Of a DNA stretch of 64,000 nucleotides, positions 26,740-34,311 are shown piece by piece. The position numbers and the translations under genes are program-made. Every line of letters begins with the position of its first letter. Position 1 is the first letter of the stretch. Source of the DNA: JAENVU01 sp031362155 (GTDB lineage Bacteria > Actinomycetota > Acidimicrobiia > IMCC26256 > JAENVU01); assembly GCA_031362155.1 (NCBI GenBank), contig JANLRZ010000245.1:1-64000 (forward strand), read 5' to 3'. The notes beneath the pieces are model-generated. The model did not search any database. It had not been told where the DNA came from and worked only from the letters and a program-made list of their open reading frames with translations.

Positions 26740-27603
26740 ATGCGTTACTCCGTGGGCCTCCCCGTCGACCATGTCGCGTTCGGCGACGAGTTCGTCACCG
26801 GTGGGGCCATCGCCGAGATGGCCGCCGCCGTGGAAGCTGCGGGACTCGATGCGGTCTTCGTCACCGATCACCCGGCGCCGGACGATCGGTGGCTTGCGGG
26901 TGGCGGCCACCATGCCCAGGACCCACTCATCGCCCTGGCATTTGCCGCCGCGGCCACGACGAGGCTCATGCTCCATACCCACGTGTACGTGGCCGCATAT
27001 CGCAACCCGTTTCTCGCGGCCAAAGGCGTGGCGACGCTGCAGAATCTGGCGGGTGGCCGGGTGATTCTTGGTGTCGCTGCCGGCTACCTCAAGCCAGAAT
27101 TCGCGGCCCTCGGGATCGACTTCGACGCTCGCAACGACCTGCTCGACGAGACCATTACGATCATGCGGCGCGCCTGGGCCGAGGAGGGGGTCGCGGTCGA
27201 CACTCACCGCACGCATGCGCGCGGGGTGACCCAACTCCCGCACCCGGCGCCGGTGCCGATCTGGATCGGCGGCAACAGCACTCGCGCCATGCGTCGTGCG
27301 GTCGAGATCGGTGACGGGTGGTCTCCGTTCCCGAATCCGCCCGCCGCCTCCCGGGCGGTCAAGACCCCGGCCATCACCGACGTCGACGAGTTCGCGGCCC
27401 GACTCGAAGCGGCCCGGGCCTACGCCGACGAGATCGGCCGGACCGATCCGCTCACGATTTGTTTCGCTCCGTTCGCCCCGTCGGACGACCTCCAGGTGTT
27501 CACCGATCTCGGCGTCGACTGGCTCGCGGTCGGGTTCGACGGGTGCACGACCCGGGCCGAATGGCTCGATCGCCTCGGCGAGTTCGCGAGCCGCGTCCGC
27601 TGA
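26740..27603 (+). CDS. LLM-class (F420-type) flavin-dependent oxidoreductase
   Basis: A 287-aa TIM-barrel protein of the luciferase-like monooxygenase superfamily. Family features are the N-terminal AVFVTDHPAP segment, TTRLMLHTHVYVAAYRNPFLAAKGVATL, the glycine-rich GGRVILGVAAGYLKPEFAALG, and PVPIWIGGNSTRAMRRAVE, which resembles F420-dependent members. It would carry out hydride transfer to or from a small organic substrate. It is divergent from a P450, with overlapping promoters, suggesting the two act on the same compound. Confidence 0.9.
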   Translation: MRYSVGLPVDHVAFGDEFVTGGAIAEMAAAVEAAGLDAVFVTDHPAPDDRWLAGGGHHAQDPLIALAFAAAATTRLMLHTHVYVAAYRNPFLAAKGVATLQNLAGGRVILGVAAGYLKPEFAALGIDFDARNDLLDETITIMRRAWAEEGVAVDTHRTHARGVTQLPHPAPVPIWIGGNSTRAMRRAVEIGDGWSPFPNPPAASRAVKTPAITDVDEFAARLEAARAYADEIGRTDPLTICFAPFAPSDDLQVFTDLGVDWLAVGFDGCTTRAEWLDRLGEFASRVR

Positions 27604-27615
27604 CGCTGACGCTCG

Positions 27616-28164
27616 TCAGGCCACGCGGCCGACGAGTGCGAGCATGCGCGTGGTGAGGGCGGCGTCTTCGGGTACCGGGATCTCGGGTCCGCAGGCCTGG
27701 GGGCTCCGGATCGCGTCGCCGAACGTGGCGACACCGGCAATGACCCGCGACGCGTCGGCGGGATCGATGGTGTCGTCGCCTCCCGTGGCCCGGGCGAGGT
27801 CCCACCGGTGCACCACCAGGTCGAAGTTGAGGAACCGATCGACGGCCGCCTCGAAGGTGGTGGTGCCGCCGAACCCCTCGAAGGTCACCTCCGCGCGCGC
27901 GGGATCCTCGAGATCGGCCTGCACCACCGCCGATGCGTGCGCCCAGGCGGCGGCCGGGTCGTCGTCGGCCGAAGGACCGTCCGGCATCTCACGGCCGACG
28001 AGTCCGAGGAACATCGCCTGGGTGCCCACGACGTGCCCGACGACGTCGCGTGCGCTCCACTCTGCGCACGGTGACGGCGCTGACCAGCGGTCGTCCTCAA
28101 CCGCATCGATGCACGTAGCGAACTCGCCGGCGAGGCGACGGTAGCGGTCGGAGATCTCGGTCAT
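27616..28164 (-). CDS. TIGR03086-type (maleylpyruvate isomerase N-terminal-like) protein
   Basis: A 182-aa actinobacterial protein of the DinB/MDMPI four-helix superfamily. It contains CAEWSARDVVGHVVGTQAMFLG (metal-site His), and NFDLVVHRWDLARATG, which supplies the second conserved His-Trp-Asp motif. The family may act with mycothiol but is mostly uncharacterised. The ATG at 28164 has GAAGGA upstream. It converges with the LLM gene (12 bases apart). Confidence 0.82.
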   Translation of the reverse strand: MTEISDRYRRLAGEFATCIDAVEDDRWSAPSPCAEWSARDVVGHVVGTQAMFLGLVGREMPDGPSADDDPAAAWAHASAVVQADLEDPARAEVTFEGFGGTTTFEAAVDRFLNFDLVVHRWDLARATGGDDTIDPADASRVIAGVATFGDAIRSPQACGPEIPVPEDAALTTRMLALVGRVA

Positions 28165-28228
28165 GAATGGTCCTTCGGTCGGAGATCTCGACGGTACCCG
28201 CATCGTGCGACCACGAATCAGATCCGCC

Positions 28229-29527
28229 TCAGTTGAGCTCCTCCGCCTGGGCGCGAAGTTCATCGCGGAACTGGGGAGCGGCGATGTCAGCGAGCGCGCG
28301 AGCTCGCTCTCGCACCGTCCGGCCGCGCAGGTGTGCGACCCCGTGCTCGGTGACGACGAGGTCGAGTTGGTGGCGCGGCGTCGTCACGATCCAACCCTGG
28401 GCGAGCGACATCGAGATCCGGGAGATGCAGACCCCGTCGACGATCGACGTCGACGGCAGGCAGATCAACGACCGGTCTTCGAGTGAGAGGCCGGACTGGG
28501 CGATGAAGTCCTCATGGCCGCCGATGCCCGAGAACTGGCGACCGCCGATCGTGTCCGCGACCACTTGGCCGTTGAGGTCGACGGTGAGCGCGCCGTTGAT
28601 CGTGATCATCGTGCGGTTCCGCGCGATGACGTCGGGGGCGTTCACCACGTCGACCGGCAGAAATGCGACCTGGTCGTTGTCCTCGAGCCAGTCGTACAAC
28701 GCGAGCGTTCCTGCCGCGAAGGTCGTGATCGAGAGCCCGTCGAACTGGCCCTTGTGCGCGTTCGAGACCTTGCCGGCTCGGTGCAGCTGCATGAGACCGG
28801 TCGTGAACATCTCCGAGTGCACGCCGTAGTCGCCGCCGTCGCTTTCCGCGAGGAGGCTGACGATCGTGGACGGGATGCCACCGATGCCGGTCTGGAGGGT
28901 CGCACCGTCGGGGATGAGGGGCGCGACGTGGGTGGCGATGGCACGGTCGACATCACTCGGGTCGACCTCCGGGAGCACGAAGGGGTCGCGGTCGGATTCC
29001 ACGAGGATGTCGATGTCGTCGAGGTGGATCCGATGGGGGTAGTCGGGAAGGAGGCCACGGGTACGGGGGAACTTCGTGTTCACCTCGACGATGAGGAGCC
29101 GCTCCGGGTCCGCACCGGCGGCGTTGATCGCCTCGATGGTGGCGCCCGCGTGGAGTGACAACGACACGAAGCCGTCGGCGTCAGGCGGGGACGCGACGGT
29201 CGCGACGACTCGAGGATTCAGTTGCTCCGCAATTCGAGTGAACCGACGGAAGTCGGCCGGAATGAACTCGACGCGTGCGCCACTGTCGACCAGGAAGCGC
29301 TCCGCGGGACCGAAGAACCCGGACAGGTACCGCACGCCGGGCTTCATGAACACTTCGTAGAGGTCGACGAGGAGCGCTCCGAAGACGGTCAGCTCGACCC
29401 AGTCGTCGCGTTCGCCCAGCGCGTGGAGAAACGCAGGTGGTTGACCCGGCCCCAGTGGAATGCCGAGCGAGTCGCGCGTGTGGAGACGGGCGGCGGCTTC
29501 GGACGGGCTCAGCGTCAGGGGAGGCAT
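28229..29527 (-). CDS. Acetyl-CoA hydrolase/CoA-transferase family protein
   Basis: A 432-aa member of the family that includes acetyl-CoA hydrolase, succinyl-CoA:acetate and 4-hydroxybutyrate CoA-transferases. It has the N-terminal domain with HAGATIEAINAAGADPE, GATLQTGIGGIPSTIVSLL, VHSEMFTTGLMQLHRAGKVS (the region holding the catalytic Glu), and the C-terminal TEHGVAHLRGRTVRERARAL. It would exchange CoA between a short acyl-CoA and a carboxylate. TAGCGT stands six bases before the ATG (leaderless). It is followed by no cotranscribed gene. Confidence 0.9.
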   Translation of the reverse strand: MPPLTLSPSEAAARLHTRDSLGIPLGPGQPPAFLHALGERDDWVELTVFGALLVDLYEVFMKPGVRYLSGFFGPAERFLVDSGARVEFIPADFRRFTRIAEQLNPRVVATVASPPDADGFVSLSLHAGATIEAINAAGADPERLLIVEVNTKFPRTRGLLPDYPHRIHLDDIDILVESDRDPFVLPEVDPSDVDRAIATHVAPLIPDGATLQTGIGGIPSTIVSLLAESDGGDYGVHSEMFTTGLMQLHRAGKVSNAHKGQFDGLSITTFAAGTLALYDWLEDNDQVAFLPVDVVNAPDVIARNRTMITINGALTVDLNGQVVADTIGGRQFSGIGGHEDFIAQSGLSLEDRSLICLPSTSIVDGVCISRISMSLAQGWIVTTPRHQLDLVVTEHGVAHLRGRTVRERARALADIAAPQFRDELRAQAEELN

Positions 29528-29539
29528 GAACTCACGCTA
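29528..29539 (-). promoter_or_regulatory. Leaderless -10 element of the CoA-transferase gene
   Basis: Minus-strand TAGCGT, then GAGTTC, then ATG, identical in hexamer and spacing to the promoter of the amidase operon at 15708-15719. Confidence 0.55.
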
Positions 29540-29547
29540 CGTCTTGG

Positions 29548-29814
29548 TCAGGAGGTAGCTGGCGGCATCCCTCGAAAGAGGTTGAGCAGTTGGTCGCGGG
29601 TCGACGGGTCGAGGGCGGCGACGTCGGCCGTCGCCAGGTGGCCGCTCACCGCAACGACGGCGCGGAACTGGCCCAGGACTTCTTCGCAGCCGGGACATTC
29701 GGCGACGTGTTCCTCGAAGCGCGTGCGTTCGACGACGGGCAGCGCCGAGTCGAGAAACTCCGTGACCCGTTCGACCAGCTCTTGGCAGGCCATCTCATCG
29801 ACCAGGTCGCTCAC
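29548..29814 (-). CDS. Zinc-finger anti-sigma factor
   Basis: An 88-aa protein with the ZAS/zf-HC2 zinc-binding pattern: Cys10, then His36-x3-Cys40-x2-Cys43 in EEHVAECPGC. Such proteins bind and hold an ECF sigma factor; some release it when thiols are oxidised. It overlaps the ECF sigma gene (ATGA), the usual arrangement for a cognate pair. It lacks a membrane helix, so it should be a soluble sensor, possibly of redox state. Confidence 0.87.
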   Translation of the reverse strand: MSDLVDEMACQELVERVTEFLDSALPVVERTRFEEHVAECPGCEEVLGQFRAVVAVSGHLATADVAALDPSTRDQLLNLFRGMPPATS

Positions 29815-30482
29815 GCTTCCCCCTCGGTGTCGAAGTAGGACTCGAGTGCTGCCCGCAGCTTGGCGCGGCCCCGGTGCAACAACACCCGTTGGTTCGTCTC
29901 GGTGAGATCGAGGGTGTTACAGACCTCGACGCTCGTCCATCCCTCCACATCGCGGAGCCGGACGACTTCTTGTTGGGTCGGCGGGAGACGATCGAGCGCG
30001 TCCCGAACTACGGCGAGTGTCTCGTGGCCCACGGCCCGCACTTCAGGAAGATCGTGCCAGCGCGTCGGGAACGTCGACCAGTGTCCGGGATACGCGCCGT
30101 GCGCATCGTGAAACCGTTCCGGCGAAAAGGTCGGCGTGTCGTCGTCTTCGGCGTCCCGGCCCAGACTCGCGAACGGAATGCTGCGCTTGTCGCGCGTACC
30201 GCGGGTCCGGGCGATGTTCATCAAGATGCGATAGATCCAGGTCTTGAGTGACGATCGCTGCTCGAATCGGTCGATGCCCCGCAGTACGCCCACCCACACG
30301 TCCTGGACGACCTCGTCGGCGGCGGCTTCGGTCGCGACGTAGGTGCGCGCGGCGCGTCGGAGTGGCGCGTCGAATCGGTCGAGCAAATCCCGAAACGCCG
30401 CCTCGTCGCCGGCGCGTAGCCGCGCGACCAGTTCATCATCTTCGTTGATGGACCCACCCGGCTCGGTCACTGCGTGCATCAT
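29811..30482 (-). CDS. ECF-type RNA polymerase sigma factor
   Basis: About 223 aa. Region 2 is seen in DEVVQDVWVGVLRGIDRFEQ and SSLKTWIYRILMNIARTRGT, and region 4 in LDRLPPTQQEVVRLRDVEGW and TSVEVCNTLDLTETNQRVLL. The linker is longer than usual and rich in His, Trp and Pro. GGGAGG lies before a double ATG (30482/30479), either of which may be used. Paired with a zinc anti-sigma gene by a 4-base overlap. Its regulon cannot be told from the window. Confidence 0.92.
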   Translation of the reverse strand: MMHAVTEPGGSINEDDELVARLRAGDEAAFRDLLDRFDAPLRRAARTYVATEAAADEVVQDVWVGVLRGIDRFEQRSSLKTWIYRILMNIARTRGTRDKRSIPFASLGRDAEDDDTPTFSPERFHDAHGAYPGHWSTFPTRWHDLPEVRAVGHETLAVVRDALDRLPPTQQEVVRLRDVEGWTSVEVCNTLDLTETNQRVLLHRGRAKLRAALESYFDTEGEA

Positions 30483-30546
30483 GGGTCCTCCCGCGAGGGC
30501 ATGCAATCCGAGGGCTTAGGACACTGCGGGTTCGGCCCGTCCTCCG

Positions 30547-31737
30547 CTACGGCGGCGCCTGGTCGTGCGACGCCGAAAACTCCCAACCGGCGACGGGACT
30601 GCCCGTGAGCATCCAGCCACGGTCGAGCATGCGGTGGTGGCGCCGACACACCAGCGCGAAGTTTGCGAGGTCGCTCAGCCCTCCGCCGAGGTAGGTGACG
30701 ACGTGGTGAGCGTCGGTCCATTGGGGTGGACGGCGACATCCCGGGATGACACACCCACCGTCGCGGTGGCGAAGTGCCCGCCGCTGCGCAGGAGTGGCAA
30801 GGCGGGCGCTCCGCCCGACGTCAAGGATTTCGGATTCGGTGGACACAATGCGGCGGAGCGTCGCCTCGGTCAGCCAGCTGCGGATGAGCGAACAGGGAAC
30901 GGGTCCGTAGCCCTCGACATGGGTGCGCGTCCGAGCGAGATCCGCTGTCCATTCGGCGCGGAGCGTCTCCTTGTCGATCACGACATCCACCTGCTTCGGG
31001 CTCAGCGCCCGACCGTCGAACAACAACGCGTACAGCGCGGCGGCCCGACGCTGAGCGATCGTGCGAGGCGGACGATCCCCGTCCACGGGGTCGGGGTGGT
31101 CGTACGTGTCGATCAGGTTCATGATCTCGACTCCGGCCGCGGAGTGAAACCATCCGCGCAGACCGAGCCCACCGGTGGTCGGGGAGAGGATGAGTTCGTC
31201 CCGGGCATCGTCGAACGGATCGTCGAGTGCGCCGATGAGATCGTCGGCCTTTGCCCGCCAGGACGCGGCACACTCGCGGAAGTCCTCGGGGCTGACGTCG
31301 ATCGCGGCATCGACCAGCGAGGTTCCGTGGGTTTCGAAGATGTCTTCCCGACCATGGACGGCTCTCGCCGCCTGCTCGAGGTGCGCGACGGTGGTACGCC
31401 CATCATGAAGGGCCGCGGCCAATGGTTCCGAACGACGGATCATGCGCGCCGCCGACACGGCCCGAGACGCGGCGGCCCGGGTCATCGGAACATGCTGGGT
31501 CAGCCATGCGGTCGAACTCAGGGCCCCCTCCGCCGCGTGGTCACCCGCCCCGTCCCACACCTCAACGGCACGGATGAACTCGGCGTGGAGCGCCTCGATG
31601 CTCTGACCGATCTGCTTGACCCGTTGCGATCGTGCCGCGCTGCACCATTCGGCCCGTGACTCGCGGCGGAGCCGGTCGATGGTCTCGGCCACCCCCGCGA
31701 ACGCCGTATCAGCGACGAAATCGTCAGTATCGAACAT
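30547..31737 (-). CDS. DUF222 / HNH endonuclease domain protein (13E12-like)
   Basis: Around 396 aa, typical of the multicopy actinobacterial DUF222-HNH (13E12 repeat) family. The N-terminal helical DUF222 domain includes AWLTQHVPMTRAAASRAVSA, and the C-terminal HNH nuclease domain has DGGCVIPGCRRPPQWTDAHH and LVCRRHH, with zinc-binding Cys pairs and the catalytic His. The function is unproven and a mobile or selfish nature is often suspected. The start is uncertain: ATG at 31737 or GTG at 31755. It is not flanked by target-site duplications that I can see. Confidence 0.88.
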   Translation of the reverse strand: MFDTDDFVADTAFAGVAETIDRLRRESRAEWCSAARSQRVKQIGQSIEALHAEFIRAVEVWDGAGDHAAEGALSSTAWLTQHVPMTRAAASRAVSAARMIRRSEPLAAALHDGRTTVAHLEQAARAVHGREDIFETHGTSLVDAAIDVSPEDFRECAASWRAKADDLIGALDDPFDDARDELILSPTTGGLGLRGWFHSAAGVEIMNLIDTYDHPDPVDGDRPPRTIAQRRAAALYALLFDGRALSPKQVDVVIDKETLRAEWTADLARTRTHVEGYGPVPCSLIRSWLTEATLRRIVSTESEILDVGRSARLATPAQRRALRHRDGGCVIPGCRRPPQWTDAHHVVTYLGGGLSDLANFALVCRRHHRMLDRGWMLTGSPVAGWEFSASHDQAPP

Positions 31738-31961
31738 TGGTTCGCATTCTGGCACGAGGGTGAGACCATCCCTCAGACTGCATAAATACCCCGGAAGCGG
31801 CGAAGTCGTTCACTCTTTCCAGCCGGCACTCGACGCGATCGACGGGTCTGGCGGTGGCGATCGCGGCAGCGGTGGGAGTGGATCCCGCGCGTATTGCACG
31901 TCCCGAGTGACGCGCCGCGGAACCGGTTGTCGCACTCCATCCGGAGGCCCATACTTCGCAC

Positions 31962-32177
31962 ATGACTACGACCGAGCTCGTCGCCTCACCGTCCATGGTC
32001 CTGGTGGATGCCCGTGACACCTGCCTACGGGCGACGTGGCATCACGCCGACGGGGTCGTGGTACTGAGCCACTGGCGGGACGGCGTGTGCGCGTCGACGT
32101 TCCAGCTCGCCGCGGCCGATGTCGCCCGGCTCACATCGTTCTTCGTCGGAGTGCTCGGTGATCAGCAGGTAGCTTGA
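31962..32177 (+). CDS. Small hypothetical protein (71 aa)
   Basis: The reading frame has third-position GC typical of the region and encodes a compact protein with CLRATWHHADGVVVLSHWRD followed by an amphipathic helix; no known family is recognised. CATACT lies exactly six bases before the ATG, which matches the leaderless promoters elsewhere in the window. The 224 bases upstream, to the DUF222 gene, hold no other feature I can support. It precedes the selenoprotein gene by 39 bases and may be cotranscribed with it. Confidence 0.6.
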   Translation: MTTTELVASPSMVLVDARDTCLRATWHHADGVVVLSHWRDGVCASTFQLAAADVARLTSFFVGVLGDQQVA

Positions 32178-32216
32178 CCCCGATCGCAGGCCGCCTCGAC
32201 GAGCGAAGGACGTTTC

Positions 32217-33362
32217 ATGGGTGCTGACCACGACATGCGGGCAGTGATGGCGTCGCTGCCCGTGCCCGACCTGGAGGGTGCTCCGTTCGCGGTGGCTCCG
32301 AACCTCGCCGACGCGCAGGTCGCGATCGTGACCACCGCCGGTCTGCATCTGGCGTCGGACGACAGTTTCGGCATCTTCGACCCGGGTTACCGGGTCCTCC
32401 CGCACGGCCGCGACGATGTCACCATCAGCCACAACAGTCAGAACCTCGACCGCAGCGGCATGATGCTCGACCGCAATGTGGTCTACCCGGTGGATCGGCT
32501 CGACGAGCTCGCGGCCGACGGAAGCATCGGAAGCGTCGCGCCGAGTCACCTTTCGTTCATGGGTGCGCAGTCCGATCTCGCGACGATCCTCCACGACACC
32601 GGCCCGCAGGCCGCGCACCGCTTGCAGGAGCAGGGGACCGACGTCGTTCTTCTCACTCCCGTCTGACCGCTCTGTACGCGCACGGTCGGTGCGCTCGCAT
32701 ACACGCTCGAAGCCGCGGGGATCGCCACGGTCTCACTGATCTCGATGCACGAAGTTGCGGCGCGGATGCCGATCCCGCGCGGCCTGTACTGCCAGTTCCC
32801 GCTCGGGCGACCGCTCGGCAAGCCGCGCGACCCCGAGTTCCAACACGAGGTGCTCCGGGCCGCGTTTGGATTGCTCGACGCGACCGAACCGACGCTCGCG
32901 ACCTATCCGGTCGTGATCGAAGACGAGGTCGACGTTGCCCTCGCGTGCCCCATGCCGGCACGACTGGATCCATCCCTCCCCGCGGCCGTCGACGAGATGC
33001 GCGGTCTGCGCAAGGCCTTCGATCGCGCATCGGGTGGGATACGGGCGGCGGTCGATCCCGACGTCGTGGAGGCCGCCCTCCGCGGATTCACGCGGGTCGC
33101 CGACGACGCCACGCCGTGGGATCAGGCCGAGATTCCCGACAATCCGGTGACGGCCGGGCTCGTGATCCGTGGCTATTACGAACAGGCGGCCGCCGGGCTT
33201 TCGGAGCACGTCCCGGGCGCGCGATCGGCCGAGAGCTGGTTCGCGCAGCAGACCGTCACCGGGAAGATGCTGCACCGGGCCCAGCAGGCGATGAAGGATG
33301 CGGGCGCGCCCCAGCCGTTCTGGTTCTACGTGCTCCCCGCCAGTCAGCACCGGCTGGACTGA
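32217..33362 (+). CDS. GrdB-family selenoprotein (selenoprotein B of glycine/sarcosine/betaine reductase-like), in-frame TGA read as Sec150
   Basis: Read through one TGA (32664-32666), this frame gives a 381-aa protein of the glycine/sarcosine/betaine reductase selenoprotein B-like family: VAIVTTAGLHLASDDSFGI, SHNSQNLDRSGMMLDRNVVY, SVAPSHLSFMGAQ, then VVLLTPV-U-PLCTRTVGALAY. The TGA falls on the redox position where relatives, as I recall them, carry Cys, giving Sec150-x2-Cys153. The rest (PRGLYCQFPLGRPLGKPRDP and onward) continues in the same frame without another stop. A SECIS-like hairpin follows 11 nt after the TGA. GAAGGA precedes the ATG. The family uses a thiol/selenol to reductively cleave C-N or similar bonds; the substrate here is unknown. 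No selABCD gene is in the window. Confidence 0.88.
32678..32694 (+). promoter_or_regulatory. SECIS-like hairpin for selenocysteine insertion
   Basis: GCGCAC (32678-32683), loop GGTCG, GTGCGC (32689-32694): a perfect 6-bp stem, 17 nt in all, beginning after exactly 11 nt from the TGA. The minimal E. coli fdhF SECIS upper stem-loop is also 17 nt, 11 nt from its UGA, and carries GGUC in its loop for SelB. Below it, TGT (32673-32675) can pair with GCA (32697-32699) across a 2x2 internal loop, extending the structure. Confidence 0.8.
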
Positions 33363-33400
33363 TCACGCGTTGCCGCGAGCCGGCCGAGCACACTGTCGGC

Positions 33401-33796
33401 ATGGCCATCGAGCGGTACGGAAGCGACAGCCCTTGGGAAGCCGAGGTCGGCTACTGCCGGGTCGTGCGGGCCGGAGATCACGTTCACGTCGCGGGAACGA
33501 CCTCGACCGTGGATGGTGTGGTCGTCGGGATTGGCGATGCCGAGGAACAGGCGCGGGTGGCGCTGCGGATCATCGGTGAGGCGTTGACCCAGGCCGGAGC
33601 CTCGTTCGCCGATGTCGTCCGGACGCGCATGTATGTCGTGCACATCGGCGATTGGGAGGCAATCGGTCGCGCGCACGGCGAAGTGTTCGGCGCCGTGCGT
33701 CCGGTGGCCACGATGGTGGAGGTGTCGAGGCTGATCGATCCCGGACATCTGGTGGAGATCGAGGTCGACGCGTACTCGCCGCGTTCCCTGAGGTGA
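33401..33796 (+). CDS. RidA/YjgF/Rid family protein
   Basis: A 131-aa Rid-superfamily protein: VGYCRVVRAGDHVHVAGTTS, EEQARVALRIIGEALTQAGA, DVVRTRMYVV and the C-terminal VEIEVDAYSP. RidA proteins hydrolyse reactive enamine/imine intermediates; other Rid subfamilies serve catabolic pathways. The catalytic Arg of RidA lies near the RTRMYV segment here. It lies 38 bases after the GrdB-like selenoprotein and could remove imines formed by an amine-cleaving reaction; this link is inferred. Confidence 0.88.
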   Translation: MAIERYGSDSPWEAEVGYCRVVRAGDHVHVAGTTSTVDGVVVGIGDAEEQARVALRIIGEALTQAGASFADVVRTRMYVVHIGDWEAIGRAHGEVFGAVRPVATMVEVSRLIDPGHLVEIEVDAYSPRSLR

Positions 33797-33834
33797 AACG
33801 CCTCAGAACTCAGGAGCGGCCGTTGTTGCTGGAC

Positions 33835-34311
33835 TCATCCGCTTTCGGCGGCGAGGTCGCGCCCCACCGGGACTGAATGAGGCCAACGCTGATAGTGATC
33901 AGCACCGAGCAACCCTGCCGGTACGACAAAGAGCAGGAGCGCACCACCGCCGATGTTGGCGCCGATCACGCCCATCGTGACCGTTCGTTCGGTAAGCCCG
34001 GTGCCGATCCCGGCGGCGACCCACAGGACGGTCAGTGTTCGCCATTCCGTTCGGGTCTTGCGTTGGTGCCACCGGAGAACCAGCACCAACAGCGCGATCG
34101 CGAGGAGGGCGATGCTCACGACGCCGATCACAGATTCGTGGTCCGAGAGCCAAGCGGGCTGCCGGTAGATGTAGTCCGCGCCGGCAGGGTCGGTCGTCGT
34201 CAGATCGCCGATCAGGAACCACGCCGTCCCGGCCGCGGCGGGAACCGCCATGATGGCCGCGGCAATCGACCACGGGTCCGACCTCCGGGTCTCGAGATTG
34301 GTTGCGGTCAC
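33835..34311 (-). CDS. Small four-helix membrane protein
   Basis: A 158-aa protein with four hydrophobic stretches (WSIAAAIMAVPAAAGTAWFL, VIGVVSIALLAIALLVLVLR, LTVLWVAAGIGTGLT, and ANIGGGALLLFVVPAGLLGA). No family is recognised. The GTG at 34311 overlaps the amidase stop (GTGA), so it is translated with the amidase and may help membrane handling of its substrate or product. The frame upstream of this GTG is a shadow of the amidase. Confidence 0.7.
   Translation of the reverse strand: MTATNLETRRSDPWSIAAAIMAVPAAAGTAWFLIGDLTTTDPAGADYIYRQPAWLSDHESVIGVVSIALLAIALLVLVLRWHQRKTRTEWRTLTVLWVAAGIGTGLTERTVTMGVIGANIGGGALLLFVVPAGLLGADHYQRWPHSVPVGRDLAAESG

Noticed and set aside
30547..31755. DUF222-HNH gene as a mobile element or homing endonuclease
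   Set aside because: No terminal repeats, target duplications or interrupted host gene are visible; the family is widespread as ordinary single genes in actinobacteria.
32745..33362. A separate 205-aa gene downstream of the TGA in the GrdB-like frame
   Set aside because: Same frame, no ribosome binding site, and the 26 codons before its first ATG continue the family sequence directly after the TGA; one gene with a recoded TGA explains it better.
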